64,000 bases of DNA from Arenibacter antarcticus (GTDB taxonomy: Bacteria; Bacteroidota; Bacteroidia; Flavobacteriales; Flavobacteriaceae). Shown here piece by piece: positions 19,203-29,317 of this stretch (positions are counted from its first letter, which is position 1; the number at the start of each line of letters is the position of its first letter). The DNA is taken from NCBI RefSeq assembly GCF_041320605.1, contig NZ_CP166679.1, positions 4,078,001 to 4,142,000 on the forward strand, in the 5' to 3' direction. Both the position numbers and the translations under genes were made by a program. The notes below the pieces were generated by a model, which was not told where the DNA came from, did no database searches, and was given only the letters and a program-made list of their open reading frames with translations.

Positions 19203-20666
19203 TTACTTTTTTCCAAGCACCCTTTTTACCTCATCAATAATCTCATCCTTATCCGCAAGAACAAAAAGTGTATCCTTATCCTCTATCCTAGTGGAACCAT
19301 TAGGGGTTATAAATTCGCCCTCTCTTTTAATCATCGCAATTATGGCATGCTTGGGAAAACCTAATTCTACAATCTTTTTATTAACGGCATTACAATCAGA
19401 ATCTATAGGTATTTCCTTTAGCAATGTTTTTGGATTGTCCATTAATAATAAATCTGTAGCGGTCATCCTCTTTTTCTGTGCAGGTAAAGCAACCCTTAAC
19501 CATTTAGCCACAATAGAAAGTGTGGTGCCCTGGATAAGTACTGAAGTAACGGAAATAAAGAAAACTATATTAAAGATCATATCTGCCTTATCTATTCCTG
19601 CAAGGAGCGGATAAGTCGCAAACACAATAGGAACTGCCCCTCGCAAACCTACCCAGGAAATATAGGCCCTCCTCCTGAATTTCATTTTAAAAAACATTAA
19701 GCTAAGGAGCACACTAACTGGTCGGGCTACAATGATCAGGAATAGGGAAATGAGCAGTCCGATTCCCATAACTGGAACAATTTCCGAAGGAAAAACCAAC
19801 AGTCCCAGAGTAAGGAACAGTACGATCTGCATTAACCAGGCAAGACCATCGAACATTTTCAATATTGATCTTTTATGTATTAAATCCTGATTGCCCAGAT
19901 AAACTGCACATATATAAATAGATAAGAACCCATTACCACCTAAAAAATCGGTTGCTGAAAAAGTAATGAACATAAGGGCTATTACCAATACAGGGTAAAG
20001 TCCCTCAAAACTCAATTTAATTTTGTTGATGACGTATTTGCTTACACTTCCAAAGGCAAATCCAGCAATGGCTCCAACAATCATTTGCTGTAAAAACATT
20101 GGGATAATAGACCATAAACTTTGGTCCTGATTCACCACTAGGGTCAAGAAAGCAACGGTAAGCACGTAGGCCATAGGATCGTTACTTCCGCTTTCCAATT
20201 CCAAAGTAGGTCTTAAGTTCTTTTTGAGTGCCAAATTTTTGGACCGGAGAATAGAAAAAACTGCTGCTGCATCCGTTGAGGAAACAATAGATCCCAATAA
20301 CATACTCTCATAAATAGTGAAATCTGTAATAAACCATACAAAGGTCCCAATAGAAACTGCGGTCAGTAGCACCCCAATGGTAGACAATGCAATACCCTCC
20401 CTGAGAATGGGCCTAACCTCTCCCCAGTTGGTGTCGAGTCCACCAGAAAATAAAATAAAATTTAAGGAAACAATCCCAATGAATTGGGCAATTTTTGGTT
20501 CGTCGAACCGAATACCTAAGATACCTTCAGAACCTGCCAGCATTCCAATCGCTAGGAAAAGCAATAAGATGGGGACACCAAATCTATAGGAGGTCTTACC
20601 TAAAACAATACTTATAAAAAGGAGCAATGAGCCAACTAACAGTATATTTTCGATGGTTAAATTCAT
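19203..20666 (-). CDS. CPA1-family K+/H+ (Na+/H+) antiporter with TrkA-C domain, NhaP2/CvrA-like
   Basis: Residues ~5-390 form a Na_H_Exchanger domain. Key segments are LLFLAIGMLAGSEG near 33, ILFSGGLDTNWGEV near 70-83 and the ion-binding SGSNDPMAYVLT near 160. The last ~85 residues (from about DSDCNAVNKKIVEL to the C-terminus) form a TrkA-C/RCK_C ligand-binding domain, as in NhaP2 of E. coli and Vibrio. Such carriers expel K+ or Na+ in exchange for protons across the inner membrane. It is convergent with maltose phosphorylase and followed upstream by ClC and MscS genes on the same strand, an osmotic and ion-balance group. Confidence 0.88.
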   Translation of the reverse strand: MNLTIENILLVGSLLLFISIVLGKTSYRFGVPILLLFLAIGMLAGSEGILGIRFDEPKIAQFIGIVSLNFILFSGGLDTNWGEVRPILREGIALSTIGVLLTAVSIGTFVWFITDFTIYESMLLGSIVSSTDAAAVFSILRSKNLALKKNLRPTLELESGSNDPMAYVLTVAFLTLVVNQDQSLWSIIPMFLQQMIVGAIAGFAFGSVSKYVINKIKLSFEGLYPVLVIALMFITFSATDFLGGNGFLSIYICAVYLGNQDLIHKRSILKMFDGLAWLMQIVLFLTLGLLVFPSEIVPVMGIGLLISLFLIIVARPVSVLLSLMFFKMKFRRRAYISWVGLRGAVPIVFATYPLLAGIDKADMIFNIVFFISVTSVLIQGTTLSIVAKWLRVALPAQKKRMTATDLLLMDNPKTLLKEIPIDSDCNAVNKKIVELGFPKHAIIAMIKREGEFITPNGSTRIEDKDTLFVLADKDEIIDEVKRVLGKK

Positions 20667-20941
20667 ATTGCTCTAATTACAATTTTTGCAAAAATAACCC
20701 TTCTTTATAAATTTGGTCAAGAAATGAATCTATTATTTAAAATTTAAGGGAGATCAATAAACCGTTCTCGAATCAATTTATCCCATAGTTTTCTACGCCT
20801 CCTACCATTCAGAAGCAGACCATCAAAGCTGATATATGGTTCCAATAGAACAGAATTTCCTCCTCCAAATTAAATAATCCTATAGTTTCGGTAAGACATC
20901 GTAATCAACTGGTTGTAAATTAATTAAATAAAACATATTAG

Positions 20942-22216
20942 TTAAGCTTTCTCAGCTTCCCCTTGTGACCCGATAAAAGGAATCCTAGGAGCTAAAAAAT
21001 ACCCTGTTAAGCTAGCGAACAGAATGGGGATAAAATAAGTGAACCCAGTTAATGTAGCAAGTAGGATAGTAGTACTCATAGGAGTCCGGGTGACACAGGC
21101 ATTAATTGCGGCCATACAGCTAATAATGGCCAAAGTAGGATTGGTAGCCGGAAAAATATGATGAATAATCAACCCAAGGGTAGTCCCCACAAAGAATAGA
21201 GGAATGATAAATCCCCCGCGCCAACCGGAAGTTACCGTAATGGAAATCGCCAGTATTTTAAAAATCAATAGCCCCAACAATAAGGTAAGTGAGGCTTGGG
21301 AATCCAACAGTTCATTTATTTCATGATGCCCAAAATACCTGGTCAATGGAAAATAATAAGCTATAGTCCCCAACAAGATCCCTCCGATCAAAGTCTTTAT
21401 GTAAATGGGAAGTGGTTTTTTTTGAAATAAGGCTTTAAAAAATTTCACACAGTAAATAAATCCCCAACCCACAAAGGTGGCGATCATAGCAAATAGCACT
21501 GCCAGTCCAAAATCGAACAGACCAGAATACTCATACGTTTTTAAGTTCCAAGTAGCTCCAAGCCCCAATTGAATGATCAAAGCGAAAATAACATAGCTGA
21601 AACTACTGGCCACCAAGGCTGGGATAATAGCCTTGTAGTATTCCACGGCATGTTTGTGGTGTAATATTTCTAAGGAAAACAAACTTCCCCCCAAAGGTGC
21701 CCCAAACAAGGCCGTAAATCCGGAAGCCATCCCAGCAATGCTTAAAGAGCGCAATTCTTCCCCTTTTAATCTAAATATCTTCCCCAACCAAGTGCCTGTA
21801 GAACCCGTTACTTGTACTAAAGGTGCCTCCGGACCCAAACTTCCTCCAGATGCCACACACAGCAGGGAGGATAGGATCATGGATGGATTGTTCTTGGGGT
21901 CTAGTTTTCCCTTATTGAAGCGGATGTTATTTACAATTAAATGGATTTCGCCTGGATCTCCAATAAAATGAATGATTAATCCTGCCAAGAGACCGCATAT
22001 CGCCATAACTGGAATCACTACCCAACCTTCAAAATAAGCGATTTTATGTGTTAAAAACTGCAACACAATCCAATAGAGACCAGCAATAACACCACCAATT
22101 AACCCTAACAATGCCCATAAGAGGAAAGTACGACTAAAAACAAAGGGATTAAATCGAATAGGCTGATCTAGAATATTTAGGTAGGTTACAAGTTTTCTTC
22201 TGCGTTTAAGCTTCAA
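20942..22216 (-). CDS. ClC-family chloride channel or Cl-/H+ exchanger
   Basis: The 424-residue membrane protein has the ClC fold. The GSLGPEAPLVQ segment corresponds to the GREGP motif and keeps the gating glutamate (Glu130). GGSLFSLEI near 177 and the GGFIIPLFF segment (GxFxP motif) in the C-terminal half are also present. No CBS domains follow. The N-terminus is arginine- and lysine-rich (KLKRRRK). ClC proteins of this type move chloride, often against protons, in acid or osmotic stress. The mechanosensitive channel gene lies 74 bases upstream on the same strand, and the two may be co-transcribed. Confidence 0.88.
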   Translation of the reverse strand: MKLKRRRKLVTYLNILDQPIRFNPFVFSRTFLLWALLGLIGGVIAGLYWIVLQFLTHKIAYFEGWVVIPVMAICGLLAGLIIHFIGDPGEIHLIVNNIRFNKGKLDPKNNPSMILSSLLCVASGGSLGPEAPLVQVTGSTGTWLGKIFRLKGEELRSLSIAGMASGFTALFGAPLGGSLFSLEILHHKHAVEYYKAIIPALVASSFSYVIFALIIQLGLGATWNLKTYEYSGLFDFGLAVLFAMIATFVGWGFIYCVKFFKALFQKKPLPIYIKTLIGGILLGTIAYYFPLTRYFGHHEINELLDSQASLTLLLGLLIFKILAISITVTSGWRGGFIIPLFFVGTTLGLIIHHIFPATNPTLAIISCMAAINACVTRTPMSTTILLATLTGFTYFIPILFASLTGYFLAPRIPFIGSQGEAEKA

Positions 22217-22290
22217 AATATTGTTTTTTATGGATGGTAAGGTCTTTCAAATGGCGATGATTCCGATTTACAAGCTATTTCCTCAATATC

Positions 22291-23388
22291 CTATTGGTCT
22301 TCTTTCTTCGTGTTTTCTTTTATAACCACAGTCCTGTAAGGAAAGGGGATTTCAATTCCCTCGTTGTCAAAACGCGTTTTTACACTTTCCAAGACATCAC
22401 ATTTCAAGTTAAAGGAGTCGCCATAATTCTTGGTCCATGCCCAAGCTCTTAGCGTAACGGATGAGTCGTTTAATGTTGTGAGCGCTGTCCTTACCATAGG
22501 TTTATCATCTATTATGTCTAGCTTGGAGCGGTTATCGTGAATTAAGGGATGTTTCTCGCATTCTTCCTGCATAATCTTTTTGGCGAGGGCAATATCACTA
22601 TCATAAGAGATACCGATCTCTATATGCTCGCAACATTTGAGATCCCCTAAGTTGTAATTGATCAATTTTTCCTTATTGATTATAGCATTGGGGATTACAA
22701 TCATTTTGTTCTCAAAATTACGGATTACCGTATGCCGTAGGGTAATATCCTGAACAGTCCCAACCATACTATCCGTTATCTTAATAATATCTCCTATTTT
22801 AAAGGGTTTAAAACTGATGATGAAAATACCTCCCACTAGGTTAGCGAGAGCTTCTTGGGAAGCCACCCCTGCTATTAAGGCCAGTACCCCAGCCCCGCCC
22901 AAAGCGGTCTGTGTAACTCCCCGGAAAGCTGGGAAAGCAAGGAGTCCAAACAGCAATCCTACCGTATATATAGCAAAAACTACCACATAGCCCAAAAACT
23001 TGATGCTTGTCGCATCGGCATTTGTGACGGCCTTCCGTTGAATTTCACGCTTAAACCATAAATTGGCAAAGGCTGTCAGTGCTATAGTAATCACCGCCAC
23101 CGAGCCCAAATATAATAGTAGGAGAAAATTGTGTTTAAGTATCCCGTACCTATTCTCCCCTACAAAAATAAAGCCTAAGGCAATTAGGCCAAGTAGAATC
23201 CATAACGAATTAAGGATACGCTTTACCAAATGAATTGCCTTAGGCCTTTCTCCAGGAAATTTTTGATCTCCCTTTTTTAGTAGCCAGTGGTAAAGCAGGT
23301 TAGTTAACCCCCGCAGTACCAAAACCGTGATAATAATTAATAGACCAAAAATTAAGTGTGGTCTGTAAAGTTCAAAAAAATCAGTCAT
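22291..23388 (-). CDS. Small-conductance mechanosensitive ion channel (MscS family)
   Basis: The 365-residue protein has four to five membrane helices. The last is the pore-lining one, with ALGGAGVLALIAGVASQEALAN (about 168-189) matching the MscS TM3 Ala/Gly pattern. The beta domain follows directly (GGIFIISFKPFKIGDIIKI), then the alpha/beta vestibule domain. The channel releases solutes on hypo-osmotic shock. Compared with E. coli MscS (286 residues) it has an extended N-terminal membrane part. It sits next to the ClC gene, which supports a role in osmotic balance. Confidence 0.92.
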   Translation of the reverse strand: MTDFFELYRPHLIFGLLIIITVLVLRGLTNLLYHWLLKKGDQKFPGERPKAIHLVKRILNSLWILLGLIALGFIFVGENRYGILKHNFLLLLYLGSVAVITIALTAFANLWFKREIQRKAVTNADATSIKFLGYVVVFAIYTVGLLFGLLAFPAFRGVTQTALGGAGVLALIAGVASQEALANLVGGIFIISFKPFKIGDIIKITDSMVGTVQDITLRHTVIRNFENKMIVIPNAIINKEKLINYNLGDLKCCEHIEIGISYDSDIALAKKIMQEECEKHPLIHDNRSKLDIIDDKPMVRTALTTLNDSSVTLRAWAWTKNYGDSFNLKCDVLESVKTRFDNEGIEIPFPYRTVVIKENTKKEDQ

Positions 23389-23431
23389 CTTTTTATGGTG
23401 GTAACAAAGTTACAGTAGCCAAAAATATAAC

Positions 23432-24835
23432 TTATTTCCATCCGCCCCCTAATGCTTCATATAAATCTACAACGGATTGTAATTGTCTATTTCTTGTATT
23501 TACTAGATCCAAGCTAGAATTTAAGGTGTTTTCCTGTGCCCGCAAGACCTCTAAATAATTTGCTAGACCATTATTCAATAATTCTTGAGAATACTCCGTA
23601 GCCAAGGCATAAGCGTCATATTCCTTTTGTTTTATGGCTATTTTTTCGGTTGCCGTACCAAAGGAATACATAGCATCCGATACTTCCCTGCTTGCAATTA
23701 GAATTGACTGTTTAAAATTTAAACTGGCCATTTCTTGCTGTGCCTTGGAAACCTCATATTGAGTGCGAATCTTTCGTCCATTTAATACAGGCTGTGCTAA
23801 GCCTCCTACTAGATTGGCAAAAAGGGAATTGGCATTGAACAATTGGTCTAAATCCAGACTCTGAAAGCCTCCTGTGGCCGAAAGAGTTAGGGAGGGATAA
23901 AAACTGCTCCTTGCTACATTAGAAAGTTCAAACGCCTTTCTCAATTCCAATTCCGCAACCATAACATCTGGGCGATTGTGCAAAAGCTGTGCTGGCACCC
24001 CAATAACTAGTTCTGTGGAAATGTTCTGGTCTTCTAAAAGGGTCCTTTCCTTAGCCGTTGGTGCCTCACCAAGTAGCACGGATAAGGTGTTTTCCAATAG
24101 GTATGCCTGATTATTCAGGTCTACCAATATGGCCTCTGCAGTATAGAGTTGTGCCTCAGTCTGTTTTACACCAACCTGGGTAACATTCCCGGCCTCCTTC
24201 AATGCTTTAGTAGTTTCCAGACTTTGTTTACGTGTAACTATAGTCTCTTTGGTAACCTCAATTTGCTCGTCCACGGTGAGCAACTGGTAATAGACCGATG
24301 CAATATTGGCTATTAGCCTTGTCTTCACAGCATGGTGGGCAGCAACTGTTTGTAAATATGAAGCTTGAAAAGCTCTTTTATTACTGCGGATCTTCCCCCA
24401 TATATCTATTTCCCAAGCAAGATTTCCGCTAAGCCCGTACAGATCTTGAGAATTGCTTAAAGCACCTAAACTGCTATTCTTAGACAGTTCCTGATGGGTA
24501 TACGTCGCATTGGCAGAAAGAGTTGGGAGATACCCAGCTTTTCCTTGCTTTAGGTAAGCCTCTGCAGCAACTATTTGCTGCAAGGCCACCCGTATATCTA
24601 TATTATTGGCAAGTCCCTGCTCTATATACTGGGTAAGTACCGGGTCAGTAAAAAGTGCTCTCCATGAGACTTCTGCAACAGAAAGACTGTCCTGAGAAAG
24701 TTGGTCCGTTCTAAAGGTACCTTCTTCAATCTGAACCTGATCTGACTGTACATAGTCCTTTGCTGAAAAACAGGATACCAATAGTACTGGCATACTGGCA
24801 ATAATTATATATTTCTTTAATCGTGCTGATTTCAT
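23432..24835 (-). CDS. RND efflux outer-membrane factor (TolC/OprM-type lipoprotein)
   Basis: A lipobox (LVSC, Cys22) ends the signal peptide, as in NodT/OprM-type outer-membrane factors. Two repeated outer-membrane efflux domains follow (about residues 65-260 and 280-465), rich in alternating Ala/Leu/Gln coiled-coil segments such as ALQQIVAAEAYLKQGKAGYL and VLRAQENTLNSSLDLVNTRN. It forms the trimeric exit duct of a tripartite pump. Its start is only four bases from the end of the pump gene, so adaptor, pump and duct are one operon. Confidence 0.93.
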   Translation of the reverse strand: MKSARLKKYIIIASMPVLLVSCFSAKDYVQSDQVQIEEGTFRTDQLSQDSLSVAEVSWRALFTDPVLTQYIEQGLANNIDIRVALQQIVAAEAYLKQGKAGYLPTLSANATYTHQELSKNSSLGALSNSQDLYGLSGNLAWEIDIWGKIRSNKRAFQASYLQTVAAHHAVKTRLIANIASVYYQLLTVDEQIEVTKETIVTRKQSLETTKALKEAGNVTQVGVKQTEAQLYTAEAILVDLNNQAYLLENTLSVLLGEAPTAKERTLLEDQNISTELVIGVPAQLLHNRPDVMVAELELRKAFELSNVARSSFYPSLTLSATGGFQSLDLDQLFNANSLFANLVGGLAQPVLNGRKIRTQYEVSKAQQEMASLNFKQSILIASREVSDAMYSFGTATEKIAIKQKEYDAYALATEYSQELLNNGLANYLEVLRAQENTLNSSLDLVNTRNRQLQSVVDLYEALGGGWK

Positions 24836-24839
24836 AGTT

Positions 24840-27800
24840 TTATACTTCTTCTGGAATTTCTAAATGTTGATTTTTAGGCTTTCTGCTCACTTTTTCATCC
24901 AACCACTGGAACAAAATAAAGAGGATAGGGATAACAAATACGCCTAAAATAGTACCTATCAATAATCCTCCAACAGCTCCGGTTCCAATGGCACGGTTCC
25001 CCTCGGAACCAACACCAGTAGCCAAGACCAAAGGCAATAAACCAAAGATAAAGGCGAAAGAGGTCATCAAAATTGGTCGCAATCTAGCTTTTGCAGCGTC
25101 AATTGCGGAATCGAAGATTGTTTCTCCCTTCTTTCTTCTTTGTATGGCAAACTCCACAATCAAAATAGCATTCTTAGCCAAGAGCCCAATCAACATGATC
25201 AAAGCAATCTGGAAATAAATATTGTTTTCCAAACCTGCGAATTTAGTGGATATAAAGGCTCCAAATATTCCCAGTGGCAAGGAAAATAATACGGCAAAAG
25301 GTAATAAGTAACTTTCGTACTGGGCACTTAATAAGAAGTACACAAACACAATTACCAATATTAAAATAACGGTGGTTTGGTTCCCAGCATTGATCTCCTC
25401 ACGAGTTAGTCCAGAATAAGCAGTGCTGAAATTGGCAGGTAACTCTGTAGAAACTTCCTCCACAGCAGAAATAGCATCCCCAGTACTAAATCCTGGATTT
25501 ACGGCAGCTGTTATTTTGGTTGAATTAAAAAGGTTAAAACGAGTTACCGATTGCGGTCCAAAGACTCGCTCTACACTCACAAACTGAGTAATAGGAGCCA
25601 TCTCCCCACTTTTCGTCTTCACATAAAGACTGTTTAAATCTTGCTTTTCGGCCCTACTTTCCGGTAAGGATTGAATATAGACCCTGTACTGCTTCCCGAA
25701 ACGAGAGAAATCAGCCGCATAGATACTTCCTATATACCCTTGAAGCGTATTGAATATACTGTTTATATTTACGCCATAATCCTTTGCCAAGGGTACGTTA
25801 ATATCCAACTTGTACTGTGGATATTCAGTGCTGAAGGAAGACTGCGCATACATAAGTTCTGGTCGTTGCATCAATTTTCCTATAAACTCTTTATTCACCT
25901 GATCCAGTTCACTAAAATCACCTCCGGACTGATCTAAAAGATTCACTTCTACTCCCGACGAGTTTCCAAAACCTGGAATACTCGGAGGGGAAAAGAAAAT
26001 AATGTTAGCATCGGAAACTGTTGCTGCAATACCAAATAATTTTCCGGTAATAGCCTTGGTAGAAAGATCATCGGTTTCACGATCTTTCCATTCATCTAGT
26101 TTAATAAACCCTAGACCATAGTTGTTTCCCGCTCCATTAATGATACTAATTCCATTAATAAGAGTAACACTACTGACCCCTGGTAAATCTTTAACTTTAC
26201 TGTATATTTCACGGTTTACTTCCGCCGTCCGGTCTATGGACGCCCCTGGAGGTAATTCGATATTGACAAATACCAATCCCCTATCTTCATCAGGTACAAA
26301 TCCAGACGGAGTAGTATTGGAAGCCCAAACAATTCCCACAATAGAAGCTACAAGAATAGCTCCTGTGATCCATTTGTTACGGTACAAAAATCCAAGTGAT
26401 TTTCCATATCGCCTTACGGTAGCATCAAAGCCAGCGTTAAAAGCACGGAAAAAGCGCTGTAGGAAGGTTTTTTTATTTTCTTCCTCTGTATGAGGTTTTA
26501 AAAGAAGAGCACATAATGCTGGACTTAAAGTAAGGGCATTAACGGCAGAAATGAGGATCGCCACAATAAGGGTTATCCCAAACTGTTCATAGAATACTCC
26601 AGTAGGACCAGTAATAAAGGTCACTGGTATAAATACCGCGGCCATAACTAGGGTAATAGAAATAATAGCCCCTGTAATTTCCTCCATTGCCTCAACGGTG
26701 GCCTTTTCTATATCCTTTGCTCCTTCGTCTATCTTGGCGTGTACCGCCTCTACTACCACAATGGCATCATCTACCACAATACCAATAGCCAACAATAGGG
26801 CAAAAAGCGTTAATAGGTTAATGGAATATCCAAAAAGGTTTAAGAAAAAGAAGGTACCTATGATCGATACTGGAACAGCAATCGCTGGAATTAAGGTGGA
26901 TCTAAAATCCTGTAAGAAAATAAAGACCACTATAAAGACTAAAATAAAGGCTTCTATAAAAGTATGCACCACTTTCTCTACGGAAGCATTCAAAAACTCG
27001 TTAGTGTCATAAGGGATAACATATTTTATGCCCTCTGGGAAGCCTTTTTCCAAACTTCCCAGTTCACTCCTTATTTCCTCAATTATCTTTTGAGCATCGG
27101 AACCAGGAGTCTGATAAATAGCCATTGCTACACTGGGGTGTCCGTCCGTTTTAGCACTACTAGAATAAGATTGTGCATCCAATTCAACAGTGGCCACATC
27201 CCTTAATCGGAGATACTCCCCGTCACCTAGGGCCTTAATCACGATATCTCCATATTCTTTTTCGGTCCTGTAACGACCATCATAGGTAATTACATAGGAA
27301 AAAGCCTCTCCATGGTTTTCACCAATAGTACCTGCAGCAGCTTCTTGACTCTGTTCATTTATGGCCGCGGTAACATCGGAGGGAGATAAGCCATATGCAG
27401 CCATTTTATTAGGCTTTAACCACACGCGCATGGCGTAGTCCTTACTTCCAAATACGTTTACGTCTCCTACCCCTTCTACACGCTGGAAGGTAGGCACCAC
27501 ATTGATCTTTAGGTAATTCTGTAGAAAAACATCATTGTAATCTTCTGAATCAGAATAGAAACTAATGAACATTAAAGCACTTGTCTGCTGCTTTTGGGTA
27601 AGCACTCCTGTTTGCCTTACTGCCTGCGGTAGCATGGGATTTGCCCGTGCAACACGGTTCTGTACGTTTACCGCTGCAATATCTGGATCCACATCTTGGT
27701 TAAAATATACGGTAATGGCCGCAGTTCCGTTATTGGTGGCAGTAGAGGTAATATAGGTCATTCCCTCCACCCCATTTATCTGTTCCTCTAAAGGAATTAT

Positions 27801-27983
27801 AACACTTTCTAATATGGTTGCCGCTGAGGCTCCAGGATAACTAGCCGTTACCTGTATAGTAGGGGGGGCGATATCGGGATATTGGGTGACCGATAGGGAT
27901 CGTAAACCCAACAGCCCCAAAATCACAATAATTATGGATATTACCGTAGAAAGTACGGGACGGGTGATAAAAGTCTTAATCAT
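24840..27983 (-). CDS. RND multidrug efflux pump, inner-membrane component (HAE1 family, AcrB-like)
   Basis: The 1047-residue length is standard for HAE1 pumps. The N-terminal FITRPVLSTVISIIIVILGL helix, PDIAPPTIQVTASYPGASA near residue 37 and the proton-relay helix LLTLFALLLAIGIVVDDAIV, with its Asp pair near residue 405, are all present. The second half repeats the layout with the GLLAKNAILIVEFA helix near 940. It exports drugs, bile-like compounds or metabolites using the proton gradient. The adaptor gene lies 23 bases upstream and the outer-membrane factor four bases downstream. Substrates cannot be read from sequence. Confidence 0.96.
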   Translation of the reverse strand: MIKTFITRPVLSTVISIIIVILGLLGLRSLSVTQYPDIAPPTIQVTASYPGASAATILESVIIPLEEQINGVEGMTYITSTATNNGTAAITVYFNQDVDPDIAAVNVQNRVARANPMLPQAVRQTGVLTQKQQTSALMFISFYSDSEDYNDVFLQNYLKINVVPTFQRVEGVGDVNVFGSKDYAMRVWLKPNKMAAYGLSPSDVTAAINEQSQEAAAGTIGENHGEAFSYVITYDGRYRTEKEYGDIVIKALGDGEYLRLRDVATVELDAQSYSSSAKTDGHPSVAMAIYQTPGSDAQKIIEEIRSELGSLEKGFPEGIKYVIPYDTNEFLNASVEKVVHTFIEAFILVFIVVFIFLQDFRSTLIPAIAVPVSIIGTFFFLNLFGYSINLLTLFALLLAIGIVVDDAIVVVEAVHAKIDEGAKDIEKATVEAMEEITGAIISITLVMAAVFIPVTFITGPTGVFYEQFGITLIVAILISAVNALTLSPALCALLLKPHTEEENKKTFLQRFFRAFNAGFDATVRRYGKSLGFLYRNKWITGAILVASIVGIVWASNTTPSGFVPDEDRGLVFVNIELPPGASIDRTAEVNREIYSKVKDLPGVSSVTLINGISIINGAGNNYGLGFIKLDEWKDRETDDLSTKAITGKLFGIAATVSDANIIFFSPPSIPGFGNSSGVEVNLLDQSGGDFSELDQVNKEFIGKLMQRPELMYAQSSFSTEYPQYKLDINVPLAKDYGVNINSIFNTLQGYIGSIYAADFSRFGKQYRVYIQSLPESRAEKQDLNSLYVKTKSGEMAPITQFVSVERVFGPQSVTRFNLFNSTKITAAVNPGFSTGDAISAVEEVSTELPANFSTAYSGLTREEINAGNQTTVILILVIVFVYFLLSAQYESYLLPFAVLFSLPLGIFGAFISTKFAGLENNIYFQIALIMLIGLLAKNAILIVEFAIQRRKKGETIFDSAIDAAKARLRPILMTSFAFIFGLLPLVLATGVGSEGNRAIGTGAVGGLLIGTILGVFVIPILFILFQWLDEKVSRKPKNQHLEIPEEV

Positions 27984-28006
27984 GGTTTCTCTGTATTTCC
28001 TATTTT

Positions 28007-29134
28007 TTATTGAAACTCAGTTTGTCTAAGTTGAGCCACTTGTTCAAATTCTACCTTCTGTGGTGTAATGGAACTTCCATTTCTAAGTTTTCCAACACCT
28101 TTGGCAACAATGGTCTCTCCTTCTTGTAGTCCAGACTCCAAGATGTACATACTATCGGCATTACCTTTAATTCTTATGGCTTTGGAGGTTACCGTATTAT
28201 CTTCGGAAAGCACATAGACAAAAGTCATTTCCTGTTGCTCAAAAGTGGCCTCTTGTGGCACCACAAGGACATTCTCAAAAACAGAAGGTACTTTTATAGT
28301 ACCACTATTGCCATTGTTTAACAAGCCCGCGGTATTGTCAAATAACGCTCTAAAAGTTATTGTTCCTGTATTGGGATTTATCTGTGAGTTGATAGTTTCT
28401 ATGGTGCCCTTTTGGTCATATTCCTTACCATTGGCCAATATCAGAGTTACCTCGGGTAAATTTGCTATCTTTTCTTGCTTGGTATTACCAGATGCATTTA
28501 GTAAAAAGTTTAGATACTCCTTCTCGTTCATGGAAAAATATGCATATACTTTACTGATATTAGAAACCGTAGAAAGTGGAGTCTGATTGGTAGGACTCAC
28601 CAAGGCGCCTGTACGCATGCGTATTGCCCCTATATATCCGTCTACCGGACTAACAATGGTACCGTAGCCAATATTTGCCGCAATACTGTTATATCCACTC
28701 TTCGCTTGTTGTAATTTTGCCTTGGCGGTTTCCAATTGTACTTCGCTAATGATATTTTTAGCTACCAATGGTTGTAGTTTATTTACCTCCACCTGCGCCG
28801 CGTTAACATTGGCCTTTGCCGCTTCCGCATCTTGGTTCATAGATTGAGTCTCCAATTTAAAGAGCGCCTGACCTTTTCGTACTTTTTCCCCTTCATCAAC
28901 TAAAACTTCAGTAATATAGCCAGAGATTTTGGCCCTCACCTCACTGTTTACAATTCCTTCTATATTAGTAGGATATGAGGCATATGTAGTTACGGTTTTA
29001 GTAGGAACATTCATTACTGGAAATGGAAGCGCAGGTCTTGCTTGCGCACTAATCTGTCCTGATTTATCGCTACCACAGGAAGCTAAAATCGTTAATAATA
29101 AAATGGGAATAGCAGTTTTAAAAGTTGTTTTCAT
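28007..29134 (-). CDS. RND efflux periplasmic adaptor lipoprotein (membrane fusion protein)
   Basis: The signal peptide ends in lipobox LASC with Cys20. The order is typical of AcrA/MexA-like adaptors: a barrel-sandwich half (GYITEVLVDEGEKVRKGQAL near 72-91), a helical hairpin of about 70 residues (ANVNAAQVEVNKLQPLVAKN), the second barrel-sandwich half (SPVDGYIGAIRMRTGALV), a beta-barrel domain and a membrane-proximal domain (VYVLSEDNTVTSKAIRIKG). It bridges pump and outer-membrane factor. The gene follows the regulator gene after about 183 bases, so the whole unit regulator-adaptor-pump-duct may be read from one promoter. Confidence 0.94.
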   Translation of the reverse strand: MKTTFKTAIPILLLTILASCGSDKSGQISAQARPALPFPVMNVPTKTVTTYASYPTNIEGIVNSEVRAKISGYITEVLVDEGEKVRKGQALFKLETQSMNQDAEAAKANVNAAQVEVNKLQPLVAKNIISEVQLETAKAKLQQAKSGYNSIAANIGYGTIVSPVDGYIGAIRMRTGALVSPTNQTPLSTVSNISKVYAYFSMNEKEYLNFLLNASGNTKQEKIANLPEVTLILANGKEYDQKGTIETINSQINPNTGTITFRALFDNTAGLLNNGNSGTIKVPSVFENVLVVPQEATFEQQEMTFVYVLSEDNTVTSKAIRIKGNADSMYILESGLQEGETIVAKGVGKLRNGSSITPQKVEFEQVAQLRQTEFQ

Positions 29135-29163
29135 ATGTAGATATTTATTGCTTTTTAACGGGC

Positions 29164-29180
29164 ATATGCGATTCGCATAT
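29164..29180. promoter_or_regulatory. Inverted repeat ATATGCGA-T-TCGCATAT upstream of the adaptor gene
   Basis: An 8-bp perfect inverted repeat around a single T lies 30-46 bases before the adaptor start. It differs from the GTT-N12-AAC palindromes found at the regulator promoters, so it is either the site of another regulator or a small leader hairpin between regulator and adaptor genes. No TAnnTTTG box is seen next to it. Confidence 0.35.
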
Positions 29181-29317
29181 CTTCATTCGTATTTGCGAGC
29201 AGTTTTCGGTCATGCTCATTTCATTTGGTGAGTAAATTATTCTTAGTTTAAAGTGAGCAATTAAATTATAGTCCGGAAGTTCTCCAGTATTGGGTATTGA
29301 ATATGTTAATGGATTAT

